This document shows positions 42,078 to 50,558 of a DNA stretch of 64,000 nucleotides, piece by piece. Source of the stretch: JAGNZR01 sp051656905 (GTDB lineage Bacteria > Fusobacteriota > Fusobacteriia > Fusobacteriales > Fusobacteriaceae); the NCBI GenBank assembly GCA_051656905.1, contig JBOFJQ010000036.1, positions 99,691 to 163,690 of the forward strand, given 5' to 3'. The translations under genes were made by a program, and so were the position numbers. Under the pieces are notes generated by a model. It ran no database searches. It saw only the letters and a program-made list of their open reading frames with translations, and was not told the origin of the DNA. How positions within the stretch are numbered: position 1 is the first letter of the stretch; every line of letters starts with the position of its first letter.

Positions 42078-44660
42078 ATGAAAAATACATTAGTTTTATT
42101 GTTTTTAATTTTATTTAATAGTTTAGCTTATTCAGAAAATAAAGAATCAGAAGTGGGAATATACTCTTTTAGTTTCAATAGAAAAATTCAGACATCAGGA
42201 ACAAAAGTCTATTTTTTAAATGGAAGTCAGGAATATATTGAACTTCAAAATATTTTGAATTTTATTGGAATAAACAATAATACCTGGATAAATGAAAGCT
42301 ATACAATTGATTCAGGAAATATTTATGATCAAAAGAAAATAATTGATTTAGAAAAAAAAAATATTTATGTTGGCGGCAAAAAAATAAAGTTTACAGATGA
42401 AATCATAGAAAAAGATGAAAAAATTTACGTAAAAATCGATTATTTGCCAAATCTTTTAGGCATAAGCAATCTAGAGAAAAATGACGAAAAGCTAATTGTT
42501 TATGTAGATACTACATTTAGATTGCCGATAGAATTAAGTAATATAAGAAAATTTGCGCAAGAAGAGTTTAAAAAAAATGAAAAAAAAGATCAGAAAAAAA
42601 TAGATTCGGAACAGAAAATATTTGAACCGGGAAATTTAAGAGTTCTTTATGATTATAGAAAAAAATTCCAAGAGTCAAATTACGAATCTAAAAATGTAAA
42701 TGCCGAGTATTTAGGGCAGTTACTTTATGGAGATTTTGAAACGTATTATAGGGTGTACCCAGAGTTAAAAAATGATGAAACAAGATTGACGTATAAGAAT
42801 GTTTATGAGGGACACTCACTAGTATTTGGAGATACTACAGTGAATCTACCAAGAGTTTTAAGTGGAACTATTGGTGGAATACGAGGAATCACTTTTTCTA
42901 AGGATTACAAATTAGTTGGGGAATACGATAATAACTCTTTAACAATATCTGGATATGCTCCACTGGGAAAACTTGTAGAGTTATATAGAGATGGGAGATT
43001 AATATCCTATGAAGATGTAAAAAATGGACAGTATAGATTTGAGAATGTTCCTTTATTATTTATGTCAGATTCTTTTTATATTCTTATATACAACTTAGAT
43101 GGAAGTATAACAAAAGAAACTTTAGATAGATATTATGGAGAGAAACCTGAAAAAAAAGGAGAATTTGGCTACAAGTTTCACGCTGGAGAATCTAAAACTG
43201 ATAAATATGACCAAGTTATTGGAGAAATAAATTATGGATTGACTAAGAATTTGACTTTAAAGACTGGTTATTATGATCTGAAATATGATGCGTTTTATAG
43301 TAGAGACAATCCCCAATATGAAAACACAGGAAGATTAGGTTTGCTATATGTTAGTGATTATGGAAAAACTCCATATAATTTTGAAGTGAATAGTTATAGC
43401 AATAAAGGAGAAGATCCAGATTTTACACATAGATATAATCAAAAGTATAAAGATTATAGACTTAATTTTGAAGGTGGAGATTATTCAAAAAATACAGGGG
43501 AAAGAGTAAACAAGAAAAATGATTTTGCATTAGATGTAAGCAAAAACAAATTTTTAAAAGACAATATGAGTATGGGATTAAAATATTATTCTACTGAATA
43601 TGTAAGTGGAAAAAGAGTAGAAGAGATTGGAACGATTTATAGAGTAAATTTAAAAAATATAGTTCCAGAGTACGGTTATTATAAAAATATAATTAACGGT
43701 GATGTATTTCATGACTTTAGTGTTAGAAGCTATTTTTTTAGAGATTATTCTGTTCATGCAGGTGTAACTCACAGGGCAATAAGTAGGTATGATGAAACAC
43801 GATATAGAGTTGAAGTTATCAGTAGTTATAGTGAAAATAGAGGGATTAGATATAAGGCATCTTATGAAAGAAGTGATAAATATGGAGACATATATGCTTT
43901 AGGATTTGATTTAGATTACAATACATGGCTTTCAAGTTTTTCAGATTATACAAAAAATAACGGAGTTAGTAACATGGATACTGGATTCACAATAGATAAA
44001 GTTATTAATTTATCCGATACAAGAAGTGAAGTAACAGATGTTAGAAATTCAAGTATAAAAGGAATTGTTTTTATAGATAATAATAATGATGAAATTTATG
44101 ATGAAAATATAGATACACCTCTTCCGAGAACCGAAGTAAAAGTTAACGGTGTAACATCAGTAACAAATGAAAATGGTGAATATAGAATAAGCAATATATC
44201 ATCTAATGACACACAAGAGTTAGCAATTTCTACACAGAATCCATTATATAAAGGGAAGGTTGATGTATATAAAATTAATCTAAATCCAGCAAGTACAACT
44301 AATTTAAATATGCCAGTATATCCTAGAAAAGTTGTAATGGGGATGATAAATTTTGAAAATGAAAATCTAATGAACAAATATCTAAAAACATTGTATTTAA
44401 GCATAATTGACATTAAAACTAGTAAAAAAATAGAGGTAATTATTCCTGAAACTGATGGATTTTTTATGGTTGAAAACTTAATTGGTGGGGAATATAAGAT
44501 TAGTTTAGAATCAACGGAGATTCCAGGGAAAATATTGTTAGAAAAAGAAATAACTTTGGATTCTAAAAATAAGGAATTAAATATCCAAATAAATGTAAAG
44601 GGAGAAGAAATTGAGAATAAAAAAGAACTTAATTTTGATTTCATTATCAATAATGATTAG
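42078..44660 (+). CDS. Usher-like outer-membrane fimbrial assembly protein
   Basis: The 860-residue protein is probably the outer-membrane pore through which chaperone-bound subunits are assembled. It has a signal peptide (1-19) and an N-terminal domain with two YIELQNILNFIGI / YVKIDYLPNLLGI modules. A charged spacer (about 165-190) leads to a strand-rich barrel (about 195-650). A plug-like module near 290-345 (LVELYRDGRLISYEDVKNGQ, then the IYNLDGS segment) matches the usher 'VEVYRDGRLI' segment. C-terminal domains start near 655 with GIVFIDNNNDEIYDENIDTP and PRTEVKVNG, an Ig/Cna-like pattern typical of usher C-termini. The similarity to classical FimD is weak, so it belongs to a divergent usher group. 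Its 3' end overlaps the TpsB gene by 50 bases. Confidence 0.75.
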   Translation: MKNTLVLLFLILFNSLAYSENKESEVGIYSFSFNRKIQTSGTKVYFLNGSQEYIELQNILNFIGINNNTWINESYTIDSGNIYDQKKIIDLEKKNIYVGGKKIKFTDEIIEKDEKIYVKIDYLPNLLGISNLEKNDEKLIVYVDTTFRLPIELSNIRKFAQEEFKKNEKKDQKKIDSEQKIFEPGNLRVLYDYRKKFQESNYESKNVNAEYLGQLLYGDFETYYRVYPELKNDETRLTYKNVYEGHSLVFGDTTVNLPRVLSGTIGGIRGITFSKDYKLVGEYDNNSLTISGYAPLGKLVELYRDGRLISYEDVKNGQYRFENVPLLFMSDSFYILIYNLDGSITKETLDRYYGEKPEKKGEFGYKFHAGESKTDKYDQVIGEINYGLTKNLTLKTGYYDLKYDAFYSRDNPQYENTGRLGLLYVSDYGKTPYNFEVNSYSNKGEDPDFTHRYNQKYKDYRLNFEGGDYSKNTGERVNKKNDFALDVSKNKFLKDNMSMGLKYYSTEYVSGKRVEEIGTIYRVNLKNIVPEYGYYKNIINGDVFHDFSVRSYFFRDYSVHAGVTHRAISRYDETRYRVEVISSYSENRGIRYKASYERSDKYGDIYALGFDLDYNTWLSSFSDYTKNNGVSNMDTGFTIDKVINLSDTRSEVTDVRNSSIKGIVFIDNNNDEIYDENIDTPLPRTEVKVNGVTSVTNENGEYRISNISSNDTQELAISTQNPLYKGKVDVYKINLNPASTTNLNMPVYPRKVVMGMINFENENLMNKYLKTLYLSIIDIKTSKKIEVIIPETDGFFMVENLIGGEYKISLESTEIPGKILLEKEITLDSKNKELNIQINVKGEEIENKKELNFDFIINND

Positions 44661-46344
44661 TGGGGTAAGCTATGCAGTTGAAAGAGGGGACAGATTTCCC
44701 AATATTGAAAAAAGATCACCAATAAGAAATCCTTTTAAAGATATAGAAACAACACAAAGATTATTAGAAATGAGAAGACAACAAGAATATACAGATGAAC
44801 AGCTAAAATATCCAACAAGAAATGATAATGAAAAATCAAAATCAAATCTTGATCTAGAGGAGGGGGAAAAATATCTATTTAAAGTTATAAAAATCGAAGG
44901 ATCTAAAATAAATGAAGCCAATGCCAAAAAAATTATAGATCAGTACACAAATACAGAAATGGGAAAAATGGAGATTTATGAACTTTTATCAAAATTATCA
45001 AATTGTTATCTAGAAGCGGGATACATAACAACCTTAGTTACAATCAAATCAGGAAACACCAATACAGGGGAACTTATATATGAAGTAAAAGAAGGGAAAA
45101 TAAGAGATATTAAGTTTTCAAATAAAGAATCTTCTTTTCTAGATAATCTTAAATTAAAAATGGCATACCCTTTAAAAGAGGGAGATTTATTAACAACGAA
45201 AGCGATGGATCAAGGATTAGAGAATATTAATGTTGGAGGGTACAATAACGTGACTGAAGTTTCTCCAACTGAAGAGTATGGATTTTCAGATATTTTGATT
45301 GAAGAGGCTTATAGCACCACGGGGTTTAGTATGGGAATGGATGATAGTGGATATAAGGATAAGGGAAGAAATAAAATCAATATGAATTTTTCACAAGATA
45401 ATCTTTTAGGGATAAATGATGTCTTAACTTTGAACTATATTGAAAGATTAACAGAAGATAGAAAGCTAGATAAAGAATCAAACTACGATATAGGGTATGC
45501 GATACCACTAGGATACTGGAGAGTATCGTATAACTATAATCTAGGGGATAACTACAGTACAATTATTAGTAAATTAGGGAAATATAAGACAGAAAGTAAA
45601 AGTCAAAAACACAAACTAAAATTGAGCAGAATTATTTCGAGAAGTCAATATTCAAAAACATCAGGATATGGAGGACTTACTTTTAAGGAAAATAAAAATA
45701 CCATGAATGACAAGGTCATTGATGTAAGTAGTAAAAAATATACAAACATAGTATTAGGAATAGACCATACAAACAAGCTTTTCGGAGGAACATTCTTTGG
45801 AATGCTTGAACATGAAAAAGGTGTTCCTTGGTTAGGTGGCGAAGAAGATCAAGCTATCCCCAAAGCAGGAAGTTATGTAGTTGAATATGATAAAACAAAT
45901 TTTAATATTAACTGGATGACAATGGGAAGAATAAAAGAACATGGCTTTCAATATAGAATGGGAATAGGAGGTTCTTATTCAGAAGATAGATTGTTATCAG
46001 CTAATCAGTTTACTATGGGAGATGAGTATACAGTAAGAGGATTTAAAGAAAGCTCTGTAGCTGGAAACAAAGGGATATATATAAATAATACTGTAACATA
46101 CATGGGAAAACCTGGAATGAATAAATATTTAGCTATGATAAAGCCTTTTATAGGAATAGATGGAGGAATTTCAAAGGATAAAGATTTAGAGAATTCAGAT
46201 AGAATAATGGGATTCGCAACAGGATTAAAATTTAATGCAAATGAATTTAATGCAGGATTGACTTACAGTATTCCTTTAGAACGATCATCTGGAATGCCAA
46301 AAGAGAGAAATCCAATTTACTTTAATGTTAGTTACAGTATGTAA
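44611..46344 (+). CDS. TpsB / FhaC-type two-partner secretion transporter
   Basis: TpsB proteins are Omp85-superfamily pores that export one large TpsA partner. The 577-residue protein has a signal peptide (1-22), a charged linker, a POTRA region from about 85 to 245 (FKVIKIEGSKINEANAKKII, YLEAGYITTLVTI, LIYEVKEGKIRDI), and a strand-rich barrel. The conserved VRGF motif is at 475-478, followed by KESSVAGNKGIYINN, and the protein ends in the barrel strand YFNVSYSM. The start is TTG 44611 with GGAG at 44601-44604, inside the end of the usher gene (50-base overlap), so translation is probably coupled. The matching TpsA is most likely the gene at 51628. Placement inside a chaperone-usher operon is unusual. 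Confidence 0.88.
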   Translation: MRIKKNLILISLSIMISGVSYAVERGDRFPNIEKRSPIRNPFKDIETTQRLLEMRRQQEYTDEQLKYPTRNDNEKSKSNLDLEEGEKYLFKVIKIEGSKINEANAKKIIDQYTNTEMGKMEIYELLSKLSNCYLEAGYITTLVTIKSGNTNTGELIYEVKEGKIRDIKFSNKESSFLDNLKLKMAYPLKEGDLLTTKAMDQGLENINVGGYNNVTEVSPTEEYGFSDILIEEAYSTTGFSMGMDDSGYKDKGRNKINMNFSQDNLLGINDVLTLNYIERLTEDRKLDKESNYDIGYAIPLGYWRVSYNYNLGDNYSTIISKLGKYKTESKSQKHKLKLSRIISRSQYSKTSGYGGLTFKENKNTMNDKVIDVSSKKYTNIVLGIDHTNKLFGGTFFGMLEHEKGVPWLGGEEDQAIPKAGSYVVEYDKTNFNINWMTMGRIKEHGFQYRMGIGGSYSEDRLLSANQFTMGDEYTVRGFKESSVAGNKGIYINNTVTYMGKPGMNKYLAMIKPFIGIDGGISKDKDLENSDRIMGFATGLKFNANEFNAGLTYSIPLERSSGMPKERNPIYFNVSYSM

Positions 46345-46394
46345 AAAACAAAAAAATAGCTGTTGGAATTAAATAAAAAAATAGAAAAAAGCAA

Positions 46395-46424
46395 AAATCT
46401 AATGGAAATTTTTCCATTAGATTT
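46395..46424 (+). other. Perfect 14-bp hairpin in the TpsB-WG intergenic region
   Basis: AAATCTAATGGAAA (46395-46408) is followed after two bases by its exact inverse (46411-46424). No T run follows, so it is not a standard terminator. It ends seven bases before the GGAG of the next gene and could stabilise the upstream mRNA or affect translation. Confidence 0.6.
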
Positions 46425-46442
46425 GAAAATGGAGAAAATATA

Positions 46443-47762
46443 GTGAAAAAAAAATATGTGTTTTGCCTAGTAATTATAATGTCAATTATATTTTTTTCGC
46501 GTCATCAAAAGATAAAAAATAAGAAAGAGAGATTAAAAGAAATTATTCTAAATGTTGATGATGTAAAAGATATAGGAGAAAAATATATAGTTGTGGAAAA
46601 AAATGGAAAATATGGAATTATAGATGCCAACGGAAACTTGGTTATGAATTTTAATTACGACTATATACGGAAATTAAGTTCAAGAAATTATTTTTTAAAA
46701 GATAGTAACGGTCAAAAAATTTATGATATAGAGTCGAAAAAAGTGTTTCTTATAGATGAGATTAGTTATATTGGAAATGATTTATATAAGATTTCTAAAA
46801 ATAATAAATACGGAGTAATAGATAAAGACTTAAATGTGAAGATAGAAGTAATTAATGATGAAATATCCAGTAATGGGAAACAGATTTTAGTTATAAATGA
46901 GAAAGAAAAATATTTGTTAGATAGTGATTTAAATAAAAAAATATTAAAAGATGACTATGAAAGTATACAGCTTGGCATAGGGAACTATTTATATTTTAAG
47001 GTAAAGGGCAGATATGGAGTTATAGACAGTTCTGAAGTACTTAAAGTATTTCCTAAATATGAAGAGGTTTTAAATTTAAATGATAAAAATATTTTGATTG
47101 GGAGTTCAAAAGGTGAGAATTATTTCATAAATTTAGATAAAAATATAGAAATAAAGCTAGATTATGAAAATTACAGTATGGAATCTGCAAATAAAATAAT
47201 GGTCTCTAAAGATAATAAAATTGGCTATATAAATAACGTTGGGCAAGAAGTTATACCTTTGGAATATGATGGTGGGTTCGCCTTTAAGGATAAAAAAGAT
47301 TTTATTCAGTTAAAAAAAGGAGAATTTTGGTATCTTTTAGATTTAGCAACTTTAAAACTAAAGAAACTTCCATTTGAAGATATTGGTGAATATGTAGAGG
47401 GGTATATGGTAGTAGAAAAAAAAGAAAAATATGGCTATGTAAATAAACATGGTGAGATAAAAATACCGCTAAAGTATGCTATTGCAGAAGAATTTAAAGA
47501 AGGAATAGCTGTTGTAGGGAGTGATAAAGGTTTTGGTGTAATAAATAAAAAAGGAAGAGAAATTATAGAGTTGATATATGACAAAATTTTTATAAAAGGT
47601 TCATACATATATGTAATAAAAGATAATAAATATGGATTATTTTCGAGAGAAGGAGAAGAAATAATACCTCCGATATATGAAAAGTTAGGTATAGAAAAAT
47701 CTGGAATTATATATTTTAAAGATAAAGAAAAATCTGGAATTATCGACTTAAATAAGAAGTGA
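46443..47762 (+). CDS. Membrane-anchored WG-repeat protein
   Basis: A 439-residue protein with an N-terminal hydrophobic segment (about residues 4-19) followed by basic RHQKIKNKK, so it is likely an anchored protein facing the periplasm. The rest is about eight WG-type repeats such as GKYGIIDANGNLV, EKYGYVNKHGEIKIPLKYA, GFGVINKKGREIIELIYD and KYGLFSREGEEIIPPIYE. They recur at about 45 residues and probably form a beta-propeller-like scaffold. WG-repeat proteins have no single known function. The start is GTG 46443 with GGAG at 46431-46434. It is 98 bases after tpsB with no terminator between, so it may belong to the operon; its link to fibre assembly is unknown. Confidence 0.72.
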   Translation: MKKKYVFCLVIIMSIIFFSRHQKIKNKKERLKEIILNVDDVKDIGEKYIVVEKNGKYGIIDANGNLVMNFNYDYIRKLSSRNYFLKDSNGQKIYDIESKKVFLIDEISYIGNDLYKISKNNKYGVIDKDLNVKIEVINDEISSNGKQILVINEKEKYLLDSDLNKKILKDDYESIQLGIGNYLYFKVKGRYGVIDSSEVLKVFPKYEEVLNLNDKNILIGSSKGENYFINLDKNIEIKLDYENYSMESANKIMVSKDNKIGYINNVGQEVIPLEYDGGFAFKDKKDFIQLKKGEFWYLLDLATLKLKKLPFEDIGEYVEGYMVVEKKEKYGYVNKHGEIKIPLKYAIAEEFKEGIAVVGSDKGFGVINKKGREIIELIYDKIFIKGSYIYVIKDNKYGLFSREGEEIIPPIYEKLGIEKSGIIYFKDKEKSGIIDLNKK

Positions 47763-47894
47763 TTATATTTGAATTAAAGTAATGAATAAATTCAAATAAA
47801 AAACAAATAAATGTAAACAAAAATTGTAATAGAAAATTTTGTATTAAAAAAATTAAAAAATATTTGTAAAAAATTTTGTAATTAAAAAAAACAT

Positions 47895-47923
47895 TTGGAC
47901 AAAGATTGATAGATTTATATTAA
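47895..47923 (+). promoter_or_regulatory. Candidate promoter of the Crp-like regulator gene
   Basis: TTGGAC (47895-47900), 17-base spacer, TATTAA (47918-47923), 115 bases before the ATG at 48039. The 276-base gap holds no other feature I can support. Confidence 0.45.
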
Positions 47924-48038
47924 TGAGAATCTATAACTATCTTTAAATGTTTATGCTAGTCAGATCCATATTATAAAAAAGTTATTAGTATAGTTTAACA
48001 ACAGAAGATTAGAGATTTATTTTCAGGGGGAATTTTAA

Positions 48039-48617
48039 ATGGGTACTATATTTTTAGAAAAAGGAGAAAGATATTTTCTAAATAATAAATTTTATTTAAT
48101 TAAGAAAGGTAAAATATCATCTAAAGATATTTTAGAAAATGGAAGAATAATAGCAAATGAAGATTTTTTAAGAACAGGGGAAATTATAGGTAATTTTTTC
48201 AACTTTTTACCTAAAAAACGAATAACTTTTCCAGAGATAGAAATAGAAATAGAAGCAGTGGAAAATAGTGTCGTTTTGGAAGAGATAAAATTTCCTTCAG
48301 GAAATTCATTGAGTAATGGGTATCTTGAAAAAATGTTGGAATGCTTAATAAAAAAAGCTGCAATCAAATTTTTTTATCAATTATATGATACAAAGGGGTA
48401 TATCCTAGCAATTTTAAAACTTTATTTAAATGGCAATGAATTTATAAAAAAAGAAGAGATTCGTTATGAAAATTTTAATATTAGTAAAAGTCAATTTTAT
48501 CTAATCTTTTCTGCATTAAAGAAAGAAAGATTTGTTTTAACAATTAACAGAAAAGTTTTTTTAGACGAAAAAAAAATTGATAGTTATTTAATATCTTTAT
48601 CAACAGGAACTATATAA
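48039..48617 (+). CDS. Crp-like transcriptional regulator of the fimbrial locus
   Basis: The 192-residue protein has a small sensor domain with the Crp jelly-roll pattern (FYLIKKGKISSKDILENGR, FLRTGEIIGNFFNF, IEIEAVENSVVLEEI). A long helix (about 90-120) and a winged-helix-like C-terminus (ILKLYLNGNEFIKKEEI, FNISKSQFYLIFSALKKE) follow. It lacks the phosphate-binding RxA motif of true cAMP receptors, so it probably does not bind cAMP. It sits between the TpsB/WG genes and the main pilin gene and has its own promoter; a palindrome lies 65 bases past its stop, ahead of the pilin gene. Control of pilin expression is a reasonable inference. GGGGG precedes the ATG. Confidence 0.6.
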   Translation: MGTIFLEKGERYFLNNKFYLIKKGKISSKDILENGRIIANEDFLRTGEIIGNFFNFLPKKRITFPEIEIEIEAVENSVVLEEIKFPSGNSLSNGYLEKMLECLIKKAAIKFFYQLYDTKGYILAILKLYLNGNEFIKKEEIRYENFNISKSQFYLIFSALKKERFVLTINRKVFLDEKKIDSYLISLSTGTI

Positions 48618-48669
48618 AAATTATTTCATGTCAATTCCCAAATAGGAATATTAAAAGAAAGAAATATTT

Positions 48670-48697
48670 TATAATTAAATGTAACCTAGCAAGGTTA
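48670..48697 (+). promoter_or_regulatory. Pilin promoter -10 and palindromic operator
   Basis: TATAAT at 48670-48675 is followed by the perfect inverted repeat TAACCTAGCAAGGTTA (48682-48697; arms TAACCT/AGGTTA), which would cover the transcription start. A second TATAAT at 48713-48718 is very close to the ribosome binding site. Confidence 0.45.
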
Positions 48698-48736
48698 AGT
48701 TAAGTTGTTAATTATAATAAATTAAGGGGGTAAATT

Positions 48737-49312
48737 ATGAGAAAGTTTTTAATGATGTCAGCACTTTTGGCAGTTTCCGCAATTGCTTTAGCTATTCCAG
48801 CTAATGTTGGAGCACCAATTACAGGGGGGATAGGTTCTACAGGAAGTACTACAGAAATATTTGTAACTGCCAATGTAGTGGAAGGAGTAGCAGTAAATCA
48901 ATCAGCACCAATTGATTTTGGAAATTTACCAAGAGGATTATTTTCAGCTAATGAGCTAGTAAGAGAGCGTACTCGTGGGATTGTAAGTTATAAAGGGACA
49001 CCAGGTAGTCTAATTACAACTAAATTTGATACACCACAGGATATAGAGTTGGATTGGTACAGTGTTAATGGAACTACTGAACCTACAGGATCAACAGCTA
49101 CTCTTGAAAAGATAACAGGAGTTAAAATCAACGGTGGATCAGAACTTACTGGAACAGCAGTAACTCACACTCTTGATGCAACTACAGGAACAAAAGAGAT
49201 ATACTTAACAGCGTCATTTGCTGCTGGAGGAGGAGCTGCTGGGAACTTAAGTACTAATCAAAAATTAGGAGCTTACAGAGGAAAAGTAGTAGTATCTGCA
49301 GAAAAAATTTAA
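48737..49312 (+). CDS. Predicted major fimbrial subunit
   Basis: A 191-residue secreted protein with a textbook signal peptide (MRKFLMMSALLAVSAIALA). The mature part is Gly/Thr/Ser/Ala-rich, cysteine-free and strand-rich, with IDFGNLPRG near the N-terminal third and a final strand LGAYRGKVVVSAEKI. The small size, composition, and separate gene with a very strong site (AAGGGGG) and a downstream hairpin fit a major pilin made in excess. The DFGN motif is shared with subunit 1 at 40309. It recalls class 5 / alpha-type or DUF4402-like pilins, but I cannot assign the family with certainty. It would be folded by the chaperone at 50548 and assembled by the usher at 42078. Confidence 0.68.
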   Translation: MRKFLMMSALLAVSAIALAIPANVGAPITGGIGSTGSTTEIFVTANVVEGVAVNQSAPIDFGNLPRGLFSANELVRERTRGIVSYKGTPGSLITTKFDTPQDIELDWYSVNGTTEPTGSTATLEKITGVKINGGSELTGTAVTHTLDATTGTKEIYLTASFAAGGGAAGNLSTNQKLGAYRGKVVVSAEKI

Positions 49313-49414
49313 AAAACTATAGAGAAGAGTATGATGGCAAAACAAATACAAAATACAGTAATTTATGGAAGTTGTTATAGCTAAAATATTAACTCTAAAA
49401 TAAGAGTAAAACTA

Positions 49415-49465
49415 GAAAATATTCTTCAAAGGTACTAAGCGCTTCTGGAGGATATTTTCTTATTT
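49415..49465 (+). terminator. Hairpin after the major pilin gene, likely partial terminator
   Basis: GAAAATATTCTTCA (49415-49428) pairs with TGGAGGATATTTTC (49446-49459) through 14 pairs including two G-U, followed by a T-rich TTATTTAT. It would cut down transcription into the OmpA and chaperone genes. Confidence 0.6.
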
Positions 49466-49571
49466 ATAAAACATAATTAGAAACAAATACTATATCAGAG
49501 AATTAAAAGCGATGAGTATCAATATTATTAAAAAAAGTATGTTTATATAGAGTAAAAGAGGAGATTTTATT

Positions 49572-50558
49572 ATGTTAAGAAAAAAATGTCTATTATTTAT
49601 AATTTTATTAAGTACTACTATTGCTTACGGGAACGAAATAAATTCGAATCAAGTTAAAAATAACAATAAACTAAATTATGAGTTAAAAATAGGAGTTGCT
49701 CCTTTTGAGAGTTACGATGCATCTCATAGTTCAGAAAGATTCGATAATGGAGTGGACTTTGGAGCAGATGTTTATAAAAATATTGGAAAATATTCTCTCG
49801 GTCTTGGAGCTGAAGTAAAAAGAAAGGTAAATAGCTATTATATAGATGGAGAAGCTGGACGTTTATATGCTTACTACTTAATAGCTAAAAGAGAACTTGG
49901 AAAGAATTACTCTCTTGTTGGAAGAGTGGGGAGAACAAGTCAAAAAGAGTTCGATTCGAAAACATATGGTGCTTTAGGTTTTGAAAAAAATATAGGGCGA
50001 GTAAATCTACAAGTTTTAGCAGAAACAACAATATTAAAAAATGAATTAAACGATAAACAATACAATACAGTTGGAATAAAATTAGGATATATCTTTGGTG
50101 GTCAAGGATATGATAATACTGGAACTCCAATGCTAGAGGAACCTACAATAGTAGAACCAATAGTAGAACCGATAGTAGAACCAATAGTGGAACCAGTAGT
50201 GATACAGGTAAGAGAAGCGATAGATGGGTATGAACCTTATAAAACTGAAGTTCCTAAAAGCAAAAGAGAAGATATTAAAAAAATTACTGATAAATTAAAT
50301 GAAAGTAATTTAAGTGGAGTTTTAGAGATGCGGGCTTATTCTGACAGTACTGGAAGTAAAAACTTAAATGTAAACTTAGCTAAAGGAAGAATGGATAATT
50401 TAGAAAAAGAATTTAAAACTAATAATCTTAATAGCAAAATAAAAATAATAAAAACTAATCCAGAAGAAACTGTACAAAACTTATATAGAACTGAAAATGA
50501 TACTTTAGCAAACAGAAAATTAAACAGAAGAATTGAGGTGAACTTTATTGAAGAGTAA
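49572..50558 (+). CDS. OmpA-family outer-membrane protein
   Basis: The 328-residue protein has a signal peptide (1-20) and a small beta-barrel (about 35-180; LNYELKIGVAPFESYDA to GIKLGYIFGGQG). A hinge of repeated VEPI units follows, then an OmpA-like peptidoglycan-binding domain (about 225-328) with MRAYSDSTGSKNLNVNLAKG and the closing ANRKLNRRIEVNFIEE, matching the family's 'NRRVEI' end. It probably ties the outer membrane to peptidoglycan. OmpA-like proteins are encoded next to some fimbrial systems. It overlaps the chaperone gene by 11 bases, suggesting a functional pair. GAGGAG precedes the ATG. Confidence 0.82.
   Translation: MLRKKCLLFIILLSTTIAYGNEINSNQVKNNNKLNYELKIGVAPFESYDASHSSERFDNGVDFGADVYKNIGKYSLGLGAEVKRKVNSYYIDGEAGRLYAYYLIAKRELGKNYSLVGRVGRTSQKEFDSKTYGALGFEKNIGRVNLQVLAETTILKNELNDKQYNTVGIKLGYIFGGQGYDNTGTPMLEEPTIVEPIVEPIVEPIVEPVVIQVREAIDGYEPYKTEVPKSKREDIKKITDKLNESNLSGVLEMRAYSDSTGSKNLNVNLAKGRMDNLEKEFKTNNLNSKIKIIKTNPEETVQNLYRTENDTLANRKLNRRIEVNFIEE
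50148..50195 (+). repeat. Four tandem 12-bp units in the OmpA-family gene
   Basis: ATAGTAGAACCA is repeated four times with single-base changes, encoding (I-V-E-P)4 in the hinge between barrel and OmpA domain. The unit length keeps the frame, so copy number could vary the hinge length. Confidence 0.9.
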
